DNA from: Pseudomonas sp.
GTDB lineage: Bacteria > Pseudomonadota > Gammaproteobacteria > Pseudomonadales > Pseudomonadaceae
Length of the DNA: 64,000 nucleotides
Reading direction: 5' to 3'
Assembly (NCBI RefSeq): GCF_030690725.1
Contig: NZ_JAUYGD010000033.1
Span: 186,001-250,000 of the forward strand
Shown: piece by piece, positions 41,972-51,520 of the stretch
Layout: the number at the start of each line of letters is the position of its first letter
Numbering within the stretch: the first letter of the stretch is position 1
Notes under the pieces: generated by a model
Database searches by the model: none
Told to the model about the DNA's origin: nothing
Seen by the model: only the letters and a program-made list of their open reading frames with translations
Translations under genes and position numbers: made by a program

Positions 41972-44900
41972 CTACAAGGTTCTGGCCTGAGCCGCCGGCA
42001 TAGGTGGCAAGCACTGGCTGTGGGTGTCCGGTTGAAGGTAGGGCCGCAGAATTGGTGCCATGCCTTTAAGCACCTGCACCGGCAGCGCTGAGGTGAAACG
42101 GAAGCTTTCTGCCGCGCGGCCAGGGACAAAGGCGGTGAGGGTGCCGTAGTGGCGTGGGCCGAGGTAGAAGACAAAGGTTGCGGTGCGGTTCATCGCCCGT
42201 GAACTGAGCACCCGGCCACCGGCGCCGACGGTTTCGATGCGGTTATCGCCGGTGCCGGTTTTACCGCCGACCTTGAGCGGTTGGCCGTCGGCCTGGGTAA
42301 AGCTGCCCAGCAAGCGCCGTGCGGTGCCGGCCTCAACCACATCGGCGAGGGCACTGCGCAGCGCCGCTGCGACTTCCGAGGCCATCACCCGCTTGCCCTC
42401 GGTATGTTCGCGTACCACCAGGGTGTCGTAGGGCGTATCGGCGGCAAAGTGCAGACTGTCGATGCGTGCTGTGGGTTGCCGAATACCGTCGTTCTGGATA
42501 ATTCCGACCAGCTCGGCCAGCGCCGCCGGGCGATCACCGGAGCTGCCAATGGCGGTGGCCAGCGACGGCACCAGATGGGCGAAGGGATAGCCGAGGTTTT
42601 GCCAGCGCCGGTGAATATCGAGGAAGGCTTCCACCTCCAACATGATGCGGATGCGGCTGTCGCGGGCGCTCTTGTGCCGGCTGCGGAACAGCCAGCCGTA
42701 GACTTCCTGACGTTCGTCCTGGCTGGCGGCCACCGCATTGCTGAAGGTGGCTTGTGGTTGTTCGATCAGATAGCCCAACAGCCACAGTTCAAGCGGATGG
42801 ACGCGGGCGATATAGCCCTGATCCGGCAGGTTGTAGGCGCCGGGACCGTAGTTTTTATACAGCTCGCTAATGCGCTTATCGCTGAGTTTTTCCTGGGGCA
42901 GGTATTTGCGCAGGAAGGCGGCGAAGCTGGCTTCATCGCTATGTGGCATCAGGTAGCGGTGCACGGCGGCGAGGCGCACCGAGGTGTGGCGCAGACCGTT
43001 GAGGAAGGTGTCCAGGCGCTGCTGCTCGGGCTGGCCCTGGTATTTGCGCCAGAAACGCAGCAGGAAGGTGGTGCCTTCGCGGTCGGCGAAGTCTTGCAGA
43101 TAGGCCTGGCGGCGCGGGTCCTTGTCGTCCTTGAGCAGCTCGGCGCTGTTGTTTGGGCCCTGATAAGTGCTGTAGCGCACCAGGTCGCGCATCAGGCGGA
43201 TAAACGGCAGATTCAGCGACTCGCGCAGGGCTTCACGCATGCTGGCAATGCGCTGGTTATCTTCACGGCGGAAGTTGTTGAAGGTGTGAATGCCGCCGCC
43301 GGTGAAGAAACGCTCGCCAGGGCTGGCGGAATATTTGCGCTCCAGCGCGGCATCCAGCATGGCCGACAGGCTGGCGTTGGGGGTGCTCTGCAGGTAACCG
43401 ATGGCCCAGCGGGTGAGGTTGTCCTCGGCGCTGACTGCGCGCAATTCGCTGGGGCTCTGCCCCGCGTGGCGCTGGTGCAGTTCGGCGATGATTTCCAGAT
43501 AAGTGGCCAGCACCCTGAGCTTGGCGGTGGAGCCCAGTTCCAGCTTGCTGCCTTCGTTGATGTCAAACGGCTGGTCGGTGCTATCGGTCTGCACCCGCAC
43601 CACGCTGCCGTTACTGGTGCGCTCGAACAGGGTGAAGCTGTAGCGCACGTCGGCGGTTTTTTCCGGCGAGAGCAAGCGTTCGCCAAACAGACCGATCTGC
43701 CCGGCGAACTCCGGATCAGCCAATTGCTGCAAGTAGTGGCTGGCGGCTTGCTGCAGCTCGTTGTTCAGCGTGCTGGTGGCGCTCAGGTCGAGGCGATCTA
43801 AGTCATACAGCGGCATATTGAGCATGGCTGACAGTCGCGCTCGCGAGACGCTGATGCCCTTGTTGCTGTCCACCGGCTGCAGATTGGGCTCCAGGGCCCA
43901 GTCGCGGTAGCTGAGTTGTTGGTTTAGCGCCGCATCACGCAGCGCAGCGTCAATCAGGCCGCCGCCAGCGAGCAGGCGGATATGGCTATCAGTCAGTTCG
44001 GCCAGGTCATTGCGACCCTGGGCCAGGTAATAGGACGGGCGCCGCTGGGCAATCATCAGGGCCAGTACCTGACGCAGCGCCAGGCCGCGCTCGGCCAGGC
44101 TGGCATCTGGCGAGCGCGCCGGGTCGAGCAGCAGATTGACCCGGGCGAAGTCCGCGCCGAACCAGATGCGCAGACCATCGGCCAGGCCATGCACCTCGCC
44201 ATGCCCGGGGGCGGCGGAGAGCGGCACGCTGTTGAGGTAGTCGCGCACGATATTTTCCCGCGCGGCCAATGTCTGCGGGCCGCTCTGGTAGGCGCGCACA
44301 CTGGCGGAGAGCATCTGCCGCAGTTTCTCCGTACCCGATAACGTCAGGCCGTCCGGGGAGTGGCGGTATTTCTCCAGCTGGGTGGCCAGGGTGCTGCCGC
44401 CTGCAGACTGGTCTTGCATATCCAGCAGCTTGCCGACCTGGGAAATGGCCGCCATGACAAAGCGTGGCCAGTCCACTGCCGGGTTGGCCAGGGGGTGTTC
44501 AGGATCAAGCAACTTGCGGTTTTCGATAAACAGCAGACTGCCGGCCACCAGCGGCGGGATGGTGTTGAAGCTTGGGTAGCGCTGTTGTGGGTAGCGGAAC
44601 TCATAGAAGGGCGTACCGCTGCAGTCACTGATGCGCAGGCCGCTTTGGATCTTCTCCGGGTAGGGTACAAACAGGCCGCGCTGGGCATAGTCGAGCAGGG
44701 CGGGAGAGAACTGCGCCTGTTGCTGCACGGTAAAGCCACGTTGATCGAGGCGTTCCAGCATCAAGGGCAGGTAGGTGTAGCCCTGGCGTTTATCGAAGGG
44801 GCCTTCCTTGGGGTAGATGATCGACGGGCTGGGGCCTGGCTTGACCCGGTAACTGAGGGTTTGCGCGTAGCGGCTGAGTTCCTGGGCCTGAAAGCGCGAG

Positions 44901-45061
44901 GTGCGTGCTTCCTCGACAAGCCAAAAGCCGGCGGCGATGCCCAGCAGTAGCACAAGCAGCCAGAAGGTGACCTTCAATTTACTGGTGCGCTTGCGGGGGC
45001 TGGGTTGTTCGCCGGCCGGCAGGGTGGTGATGTCGAGTTGCCAAGGTGCGCCCATATTCAT
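41972..45061 (-). CDS. large bifunctional penicillin-binding protein with divergent GT51 domain
   Basis: The encoded protein has 1029 residues. A cytosolic tail (to about 30) precedes one membrane helix (LKVTFWLLVLLLGIAAGFWL). The glycosyltransferase region contains LFIENRKLLDPEHPLANPAV and AGGSTLATQLEKY in place of the usual EDRRF..H and GGSTITQQ, so it is a divergent GT51. The transpeptidase part has SxxK as GSTAKL, an SLN (ESLNLPF) and the KTG motif VGGKTGTGDNR, so penicillin binding is likely. It is longer than PBP1a/1b and carries extra helical segments between domains. The ATG at 45061 has a weak SD. No partner regulator is adjacent. Confidence 0.85.
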   Translation of the reverse strand: MNMGAPWQLDITTLPAGEQPSPRKRTSKLKVTFWLLVLLLGIAAGFWLVEEARTSRFQAQELSRYAQTLSYRVKPGPSPSIIYPKEGPFDKRQGYTYLPLMLERLDQRGFTVQQQAQFSPALLDYAQRGLFVPYPEKIQSGLRISDCSGTPFYEFRYPQQRYPSFNTIPPLVAGSLLFIENRKLLDPEHPLANPAVDWPRFVMAAISQVGKLLDMQDQSAGGSTLATQLEKYRHSPDGLTLSGTEKLRQMLSASVRAYQSGPQTLAARENIVRDYLNSVPLSAAPGHGEVHGLADGLRIWFGADFARVNLLLDPARSPDASLAERGLALRQVLALMIAQRRPSYYLAQGRNDLAELTDSHIRLLAGGGLIDAALRDAALNQQLSYRDWALEPNLQPVDSNKGISVSRARLSAMLNMPLYDLDRLDLSATSTLNNELQQAASHYLQQLADPEFAGQIGLFGERLLSPEKTADVRYSFTLFERTSNGSVVRVQTDSTDQPFDINEGSKLELGSTAKLRVLATYLEIIAELHQRHAGQSPSELRAVSAEDNLTRWAIGYLQSTPNASLSAMLDAALERKYSASPGERFFTGGGIHTFNNFRREDNQRIASMREALRESLNLPFIRLMRDLVRYSTYQGPNNSAELLKDDKDPRRQAYLQDFADREGTTFLLRFWRKYQGQPEQQRLDTFLNGLRHTSVRLAAVHRYLMPHSDEASFAAFLRKYLPQEKLSDKRISELYKNYGPGAYNLPDQGYIARVHPLELWLLGYLIEQPQATFSNAVAASQDERQEVYGWLFRSRHKSARDSRIRIMLEVEAFLDIHRRWQNLGYPFAHLVPSLATAIGSSGDRPAALAELVGIIQNDGIRQPTARIDSLHFAADTPYDTLVVREHTEGKRVMASEVAAALRSALADVVEAGTARRLLGSFTQADGQPLKVGGKTGTGDNRIETVGAGGRVLSSRAMNRTATFVFYLGPRHYGTLTAFVPGRAAESFRFTSALPVQVLKGMAPILRPYLQPDTHSQCLPPMPAAQARTL

Positions 45062-45357
45062 TTAGCCTGATGTACTCATCCATAGGTTTGACAGGTTGCT
45101 GAATAACATCAGCGGGCTTGAACACTGAGTTCCTCTCAGCTGGCCACTGTCTGCAGTTTAGCCGCTGGTACATGGGGCAGGCAGGGATGGGCTTGGCAGA
45201 CAGAGGATTTTTTGCTGATTTTTACGCGCTGGCGCGCTGATTAAGTGATCAGCGGCAACACAGATATGCGCTAACTGGCGCAGGATTGCCCCTGGCACTT
45301 GCGTGTGTAGGCAGATTGCTAGAATTGAGCCGTGACGGAACAGGCGACGAGTGAGCT

Positions 45358-46044
45358 ATGCAACGCGACCATCGGGAGCAACTCAACCTCAGCTGGCAGG
45401 CTAATGCCGATGCCTGGACGGCGGCAGTGCGCGAGCAGCGCATTGAAAGCCGCCGGCTGGTGACTGATGCCGCCATCGTTCAGGCGATTCTCGCCCTGGC
45501 GCCCACGCGTGTGCTGGATCTGGGTTGCGGTGAGGGCTGGTTGTGCCGCGGGCTGGTCGAGCATGGCATCGAGGCGGTCGGTGTGGATGCCTCCGCGCCG
45601 CTGATTGCTGTGGCACAACAGGCGGCCGGTGGCGCATCGCAGTACCGCGTGTGCGGTTATGCCGAATTGGAAGCGCAGGCCGCGCAGCTGGGGCGTTTCG
45701 ATACGCTGGTGGGTAATTTCGCTCTGCTGGAAGAGCCCCTGGCGCCAACCTTGAATGCCTTGCATGGCCTGCTGGCAGCAGATGGCCGGCTGCTGATTCA
45801 GACTCTGCACCCCTGGCGCGCCTGCAATGATGTGGGTTATCGGGACGGTTGGCGGGTGGAAACCTTTGCTGGCTTCGGCGAAGGCTTTGCTCAGCCGATG
45901 CCTTGGTTTTTCCGCACGCTGGAGTCCTGGTTGGGCCTGTTCAGCGAAACCGGCTGGCGCCTGCAGTGGCTGCAGGAACCGTTGCACCCGGAGAGCGAGC
46001 AGCCGGTGTCGCTGTTGATGCTGCTGAGTTCCGAGCGCAACTGA
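45358..46044 (+). CDS. class I SAM-dependent methyltransferase
   Basis: The encoded protein has 228 residues. The SAM-binding motif VLDLGCGEGWLCRGLVEHG is near residue 52, followed by VGVDASAPLIAVAQQAAGG and FDTLVGNFALLEE (motif II/III). It begins MQRDHREQLNLSWQANADAW, a helix common in small-molecule methyltransferases. Substrate unknown. The upstream 296-bp intergenic stretch holds a 7-bp inverted repeat (CGCTGAT at 45235 / ATCAGCG at 45248) but no clear promoter. Confidence 0.85.
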   Translation: MQRDHREQLNLSWQANADAWTAAVREQRIESRRLVTDAAIVQAILALAPTRVLDLGCGEGWLCRGLVEHGIEAVGVDASAPLIAVAQQAAGGASQYRVCGYAELEAQAAQLGRFDTLVGNFALLEEPLAPTLNALHGLLAADGRLLIQTLHPWRACNDVGYRDGWRVETFAGFGEGFAQPMPWFFRTLESWLGLFSETGWRLQWLQEPLHPESEQPVSLLMLLSSERN

Positions 46045-46062
46045 TCTGGCCTGATAAAGCCT

Positions 46063-46392
46063 TCAGTCGACGATAAACAGCCGTGCCCCGCTGGTGGTGG
46101 ATGAGCGATGGGCCTCGGCCTGATCGGCTACCTGATAGCTCATGCCGGCCGTCATCACAAAGCGCCGACCATCTTCCAGCTCGGTGTGCAGTTCGCCTTC
46201 CAGGCACAGCAGGATGTGGCCCTTCTGGCACCAGTGATCGGCCAGGTAGCCGGCGCTGTACTCGACCATGCGTACGCGGATGCTGCCAAACACCTGGGTG
46301 CGCCAGTAGGCCATGCCGGTTTCGCCGGCATGTTCGCTGCGCTCAATCTGGTTCCAGTCGGTGACGCCGAAGGGGATGTCGCTGATGTTCAT
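46063..46392 (-). CDS. small cupin-fold protein (DHCW-type)
   Basis: The encoded protein has 109 residues. It begins MNISDIPFGVTDWNQIERSE and contains the cupin strands GSIRVRMVEYSAGYLADHWC and QKGHILLCLEGELHTELEDG, with the ADHWCQKGH cluster that names this group. His and Cys there could bind a metal. A single-domain cytosolic protein, function not established. It sits 25 bp from the GST gene on the same strand, so co-transcription is possible. Confidence 0.8.
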   Translation of the reverse strand: MNISDIPFGVTDWNQIERSEHAGETGMAYWRTQVFGSIRVRMVEYSAGYLADHWCQKGHILLCLEGELHTELEDGRRFVMTAGMSYQVADQAEAHRSSTTSGARLFIVD

Positions 46393-46417
46393 GCTGTGGG
46401 TCCTTTAGTCAAACAAC

Positions 46418-47158
46418 TCAGCTGCGGCGCTGACGGTCTTCGGCATAGCGGCGCAGTACCCACTGGCCTGCCGGATGGGCGTGCAGTTCATCGAGAAAGG
46501 CCTGGGTCTTGGCATCGTGCCCGGCGATACCGGCCCACGGCGTGCCGGCGGGGGTGAACAACGGGGCGAACAGCGCGGCGGCGCTGATGTCGGCCAGGCT
46601 CAGTTGCTCACCGACCAGGTAGCGTGATGGGTCGCCGTGGATGCGCGATTCAATCAGCGCCAAGCCCTCGAGCAGTTCTGCCTGGGATTTCGCCACGCGC
46701 TGCGGGGTCACGCCGTACAGACGCTGCACACCCTGGATTAGTACTGGCTTCATCAGGTCGCGCAGGCCCAGCAATGGGCGGTAGACCTTGAGCATGGCGT
46801 GCATCACCGAGTCCCACTGCTTGATCTGACCATATAGCCAGCGCCGTATGTGCACGCCCAGGCGGTCGAACTGTTCCTCCAGCTCCAGCACCTCGGCGCG
46901 TTGTGCCGCGTCGGTCGGCAGCAGCGGACGCTCTGGATAATGCTGCTCCAGGTACAGGGCGATCTGCGTGGAGTCGCCGATGACCTGCTCGCCATCCTTG
47001 AGGATCGGCAGGGTGACGATATTGGCCAGGCGCTTACTCTTCAGCCGATGCAGGCCGGGGAAGAGGTTATCCACCTGAAAATCGAGGCCCTTGTGGTCCA
47101 GGTGCCAGCGGGTTTTTTCGCAGTAGTGGGATATCGGGAACTGATAAAGCGTGCGCAT
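46418..47158 (-). CDS. glutathione S-transferase family protein
   Basis: The encoded protein has 246 residues. Thioredoxin-fold N-terminus MRTLYQFPISHYCEKTRWHL with a possible catalytic Cys/Ser pair, LPILKDGEQVIGDSTQIALY with the glutathione-binding Ser, then an all-helical C-terminal domain with YLVGEQLSLADISAAALFAP. This matches the GST N/C domain layout; the subclass and substrate are unknown. It follows the RND operon by about 126 bp on the same strand but looks independent. Confidence 0.88.
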   Translation of the reverse strand: MRTLYQFPISHYCEKTRWHLDHKGLDFQVDNLFPGLHRLKSKRLANIVTLPILKDGEQVIGDSTQIALYLEQHYPERPLLPTDAAQRAEVLELEEQFDRLGVHIRRWLYGQIKQWDSVMHAMLKVYRPLLGLRDLMKPVLIQGVQRLYGVTPQRVAKSQAELLEGLALIESRIHGDPSRYLVGEQLSLADISAAALFAPLFTPAGTPWAGIAGHDAKTQAFLDELHAHPAGQWVLRRYAEDRQRRS

Positions 47159-47284
47159 GGTGGGCCCTCGACAATGATGCGCCGAGTGTACGGGCTGTTT
47201 GGTCGACTACCCAGTCGCAATCAGCAGTCCAGGCTTTCGTTGGGGGGGCCATTGCCCAGGCCACTGTAGACCTGGGCAAACAGC

Positions 47285-50200
47285 TTAGGGCGTGCGTTGT
47301 AGCTCGACCTTACCGGTGGCACTGGCCAGCAGATGTTCCGGCAAGTCGAGCAGGTCATCGTCGAAGGTTTCCAGCGGCGGCGGGCGACGTTCGAAACGCG
47401 AGCCGAGTACCAGCAGGCAAGGCGTCAGTAGCAGGGTCAGCACGGTGGCGAAGCTCAGGCCGCCAGCGATGGCGCTGGACAGCTGTGTCCACCACTGGGT
47501 CGACGGCGCGCCAAAGCCCAGGCTTGGGGTGAGCAGGTCAACGTTAACCCCGATCACCATCGGCACCAGGCCGAGGACCGTGGTCACGGCGGTCAGCAGT
47601 ACTGGGCGCAGACGCAGGCTACCGGTTTCCAGCGCCGCTTCACGCGGCTCCAGGCCCTGACGGCGCAGCTGGTTGTAGGTGTCGATCAGGATGATGTTGT
47701 TGTTCACCACGATGCCCGCCAGGGCAATCAGGCCCATGCCGACCATGACGATGCCGAACGACTGGCCGTTAACCAGCAAGCCCATCAGCACTCCGGCGGT
47801 GGACAAGACGATAGCCGAGAGCACCAGCAGCGACTGGTAGATGCTGTTGAACTGCGTCACCAGGATGATAAACATCAGGAAAATCGCCACCGCAAAGGCA
47901 GTGCCGAGGAACGTCGCGGCTTCACGCTGGTCGGCGTCTTCGCCGGCGAACTTCACCTGCACATCAACGGGCACCTCGCCCATGGCTTCGCGCAGGGCTT
48001 GCAGGCGCTCGTCCAGGCGCGCGCCTTCGGCGATGTCGGCCTGTAGGGTGATTGTGCGGTTACCGTCGACCCGGCGCAGGGTGCCGACCTTCGGCGCCTG
48101 TTGCAGCGAGACGAAATTACTCAGCGGAATCTGCCCGGCCGGGGTGTTCAGGGTCAGGCGGCCGAGCTGGTCGAGGGAGCGCCAGTTGGCCGGCAGGCGC
48201 ACGCGGATATCCACCTCGTCGGTGGCGTCTTCCGGGCGGTAGGTGGCCAGTTTCAGGCCGTTGGTGACCATCTGCACGGCATTGCCCACGCTCAGCACGT
48301 CCGCGCCGAAACGCGCGGCCGCCTCGCGGTCGACCTTGACCCGCCATTCGATACCCGGCAGGGCGCGGTCATCCTCGATGTCCTTGAAGCCACCCAGGCG
48401 TTGCATATTGGCGCGCACCTGTTCGATCAGCTGATCGGCCTTGGCCGGGTCCAGCGAGCTGACCTGCAGTTTCACCGGCTTGCCGCTGCTCGGGCCTTCC
48501 TCCTGTTTGCGGAACTCCAGGACGATACCGGGGATATCCGCAGTACGGCTGCTCATGTCCTCGAGAATCTTGCCGGCCGAACGCCGCTCATGCCATTCGA
48601 CGAACTGGAACTGCAGGGTGCCGATCACGTCCGCACCGAGCTGGCCGTCTGGTTGCGCCAGGGAACGGGCGTACAGCGCCTTGACCTCGCTCATGCCGAG
48701 CAGGCGTTTTTCTACCTGTTGCAGCAGGGCGTCTTTTTCCTGCACCGACAGGTCGCCCCGGGCGCGCAGCCAGATCTGTGCGTTTTCCGGTTCGACTTCG
48801 GGGAAGAACTCCACGCCATGGTTGAAGCGGCCATAGGCTGTGTAGATCAGCGCAATCACCGCGAGAATGCCCAGCAGAGTCAGCCCAGGACGTTTCAGCA
48901 ACGTAGCGAGCAGGCGGCGATATCCGATGGCGCCACGGCCAGGCTGCGTCGCTTGCGGCAGCGGTTGGCCACCGGTGACGGCGCCGAGCACCGGCAGAAA
49001 CACCAGGGCCATGGCCAGGGATGCCAGCAGGCAAACGATTACTGTGGCTGGCAGGTATTTCATAAATTGCCCGACCACCCCCGGCCAGAACAGCAGCGGC
49101 AGAAACACCACCAGGGTAGTGGCGGTGGAGGCGATCACCGGCCAGGCCATTCGCGTGGCGGCGTTGGCCCAGGCTTGGCGCGGCGTCTGCCCCTGGTGCA
49201 GGTAGCGGTCGGCCAGTTCAGACACCACGATAGCGCCATCCACCAGCATGCCGGCGACCAGAATCAGGCTGAACAACACGACGATATTCAGGGTGAAACC
49301 GAGCATCCAGATCAGCAGGATGCCTGTGAGAAAGGCCCCCGGAATGGTCAGTCCGACTAATAGCGCCGAGCGCATGCCCATGCTCGCTACCACCAGAATC
49401 AGCACCAGCACGATGGCAGTCATCACGTTGTTGAGCAGGTCGCTGAGCATGCTCTGCACCTGCTGCGACTGATCCATGATGTAGCTGACCTTGAGGCCTT
49501 CGGGCAGCAGCGGCTGGGCTTTGACCATCAGCGCCTTGACCTGCTCGATGGTGTCGATGATGTTCGCGCCGCTGCGCTTGGACACCTCCAGCACTACTGC
49601 CGGCTGGCCATTGATCCGCGCGTAGCCGGTAGGGTCCTTGAAGGTGCGGTGGATGGTGGCGACGTCGCCGAAAGTCACCACGCTGTTGCCGACCACCTTG
49701 ATCGGCATGGTCAGCACGTCTTCGAGGTCTTCGATTACCCCGGGCACTTTCATGCTCATGCGCCCGGCGCCGGTGTCCAGGCTGCCGGCGGCGACCAGGC
49801 GGTTGTTGCGGCTGACCAGGTTGAACAGTTCGTTGTAGTCGATGCCGTAGCTGTCGAGCACTTGCGGGTCGACGACGATTTCCAGCAGGTCTTCGCGGTC
49901 GCCACCGATTTCCACCGACAGCACCTCGGCGATACCTTCGACGTTCTCTTTCAGACGCCGGGCGATGTACACCAGTTCGGTTTCGGCAATCGGCCCGGAC
50001 AGGCCAATCGACAGCACCGGAAACAGCGCCACGTTGACTTCATTGACCGTGGGCTCCTCGGCTTCTTCCGGCAGCTTGCTGCGGGCGGTGTCGACCTTTT
50101 CACGTACATCGGCCAGGGCCAGCTTGGCGTTGAAACCGGCATCGAACTCCATGGTTACCGAGGCATGGCCTTCGCTGGCCATGGAGCGCATTTCCTTGAC

Positions 50201-50431
50201 CCCTTCGAGGCTGCGCAGCTCCTGCTCCAGGGGCCTTACCAGCAGGCGTTCGGCGTCTTCCGGGCTGATGCCTTCGAGGGTTACCGAGACATAGATGATC
50301 GGGATACTGACATCCGGGTTGGCTTCCTTGGGGATGGCGAAATACGCCGCCAGGCCGCCGAGCATAAGAAACAGCAGCAACAACAGGCTGGTGCGGCTGC
50401 GATCCAGCGCCGCAGCGATCAGACCATGCAT
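47285..50431 (-). CDS. RND efflux transporter, inner-membrane subunit
   Basis: The encoded protein has 1048 residues. Start ATG at 50431 (MHGLIAAALDRSRTSLLLLL); the in-frame extension to 50485 overlaps the adaptor gene. Twelve membrane segments, two large periplasmic loops, and the RND features VEPENAQIWLRARGDLSVQE and GMLVDGAIVVSELADRY with the proton-relay Asp. The tail LPEHLLASATGKVELQRTP is cytosolic. It pumps drugs or lipophiles out through an outer-membrane channel encoded elsewhere. It starts 1 bp after the adaptor stop, so the two are translated together. Confidence 0.93.
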   Translation of the reverse strand: MHGLIAAALDRSRTSLLLLLFLMLGGLAAYFAIPKEANPDVSIPIIYVSVTLEGISPEDAERLLVRPLEQELRSLEGVKEMRSMASEGHASVTMEFDAGFNAKLALADVREKVDTARSKLPEEAEEPTVNEVNVALFPVLSIGLSGPIAETELVYIARRLKENVEGIAEVLSVEIGGDREDLLEIVVDPQVLDSYGIDYNELFNLVSRNNRLVAAGSLDTGAGRMSMKVPGVIEDLEDVLTMPIKVVGNSVVTFGDVATIHRTFKDPTGYARINGQPAVVLEVSKRSGANIIDTIEQVKALMVKAQPLLPEGLKVSYIMDQSQQVQSMLSDLLNNVMTAIVLVLILVVASMGMRSALLVGLTIPGAFLTGILLIWMLGFTLNIVVLFSLILVAGMLVDGAIVVSELADRYLHQGQTPRQAWANAATRMAWPVIASTATTLVVFLPLLFWPGVVGQFMKYLPATVIVCLLASLAMALVFLPVLGAVTGGQPLPQATQPGRGAIGYRRLLATLLKRPGLTLLGILAVIALIYTAYGRFNHGVEFFPEVEPENAQIWLRARGDLSVQEKDALLQQVEKRLLGMSEVKALYARSLAQPDGQLGADVIGTLQFQFVEWHERRSAGKILEDMSSRTADIPGIVLEFRKQEEGPSSGKPVKLQVSSLDPAKADQLIEQVRANMQRLGGFKDIEDDRALPGIEWRVKVDREAAARFGADVLSVGNAVQMVTNGLKLATYRPEDATDEVDIRVRLPANWRSLDQLGRLTLNTPAGQIPLSNFVSLQQAPKVGTLRRVDGNRTITLQADIAEGARLDERLQALREAMGEVPVDVQVKFAGEDADQREAATFLGTAFAVAIFLMFIILVTQFNSIYQSLLVLSAIVLSTAGVLMGLLVNGQSFGIVMVGMGLIALAGIVVNNNIILIDTYNQLRRQGLEPREAALETGSLRLRPVLLTAVTTVLGLVPMVIGVNVDLLTPSLGFGAPSTQWWTQLSSAIAGGLSFATVLTLLLTPCLLVLGSRFERRPPPLETFDDDLLDLPEHLLASATGKVELQRTP

Positions 50432-50432
50432 A

Positions 50433-51515
50433 TCAGCTACCCCCTTTGGCCAGCTGGCTGATGACCTGCTGGCCCGGTTCGACAAAGCCCTGGCCGAGGG
50501 TGATCAACGCCACCCGGTTGGGCAAACCGCTGACCCAGGCGCCCTGGTTGTCGACGCTGATCAGCTGCACGGGAGTGAACTCCACCTGCTGCTGCTCGTT
50601 GACCCACTTGACGCCATGTCGGCCGGCTTTATCCAGGCTCAGCAGGGCCGGTGACAGGCGATGGGCCAGGGCTTCGCCGGTCTGTACATGCAGGGTCGCG
50701 CTGGCGCCCGCCAGGCGCAGGGCCTGTGGGTTGGCAACCTTGACCTCGATACGGAAGCTGCGTGAGCCAGGGTCGGCGGCGGCGGCGATAAAGTGCAGCT
50801 CGCCTTGCAGTTCGCGGCCATCGAGCAACTCGACGCGCACGCTCTGGCCCAGGGTCAGTTGAGTGACTTCCTGCTGGGCGATCTGCGCGCTGACCTTGAG
50901 CTGGCTGATGTCCACCAGGGTCAACAGGCTCTGCCCAGGCTGGACGAAGTCGCCCAGCTCGACCATGCGCTGGTCATACACCCCGGCAAAGGGCGCGCTG
51001 ATCTGTGTATTGCTCAGCTGAATACGCGCCAGGTCCAGCTCGGCGCGGGCCTTGGCCAGCTCGCTCTGCAGGCGGATCAGTTCGTTGACGGAAATCATGT
51101 TGCGTTCACGCAGGCGTTCGGCAGCGCTGGCATCGGCGGCGCGCTGACGTACATCGGCTTCACCCTTGGCCACCTGGGCCGGGCGGTTGTCCGTGGACAG
51201 GCTGAGCAGCAGCTGGCCTTGCTTGACCGGGTTGCCCTTGTCCTGATCCAGGCGCGTCACCGTACCGCTGATCTGCGAGCGCAACTCAACCCGGCGCCAG
51301 GCTTCGATCTGCCCCTGCACCACATGCTGGCGCTGCATCGGGCTGGCTTCCAGCCACTGCACTTCAACCTTGGTCAGGCTCTTTTTTTCTGCCGGCGCAT
51401 CGGCCGTGGCGGCTTCCTGAGTCTTGAACAGCGAACCGCTGATCAGCCAGAGCACGAGCAGCAGACTGATGGCGACGGCGATCAACCAGGGGCGTTTGGA
51501 CAGCTGACTGAACAT
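50433..51515 (-). CDS. RND efflux periplasmic adaptor (MFP)
   Basis: The encoded protein has 360 residues. An N-terminal anchor (LIAVAISLLLVLWLISGSLF) is followed by the lipoyl halves and helical hairpin (VELRSQISGTVTRLDQDKGN, RERNMISVNELIRLQSELAK, ISAPFAGVYDQRMVELGDFV) and the membrane-proximal beta domain. It bridges the RND pump to an outer-membrane channel. The gene order tetR-adaptor-pump on one strand suggests repression by the linked TetR protein. Confidence 0.92.
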   Translation of the reverse strand: MFSQLSKRPWLIAVAISLLLVLWLISGSLFKTQEAATADAPAEKKSLTKVEVQWLEASPMQRQHVVQGQIEAWRRVELRSQISGTVTRLDQDKGNPVKQGQLLLSLSTDNRPAQVAKGEADVRQRAADASAAERLRERNMISVNELIRLQSELAKARAELDLARIQLSNTQISAPFAGVYDQRMVELGDFVQPGQSLLTLVDISQLKVSAQIAQQEVTQLTLGQSVRVELLDGRELQGELHFIAAAADPGSRSFRIEVKVANPQALRLAGASATLHVQTGEALAHRLSPALLSLDKAGRHGVKWVNEQQQVEFTPVQLISVDNQGAWVSGLPNRVALITLGQGFVEPGQQVISQLAKGGS

Positions 51516-51520
51516 GGTGG

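Noticed and set aside
42281..43801. 506-codon open frame antisense to the penicillin-binding protein
   Set aside because: A shadow of codon bias in the real gene; Gly/Ala/His-rich translation without recognisable domains.
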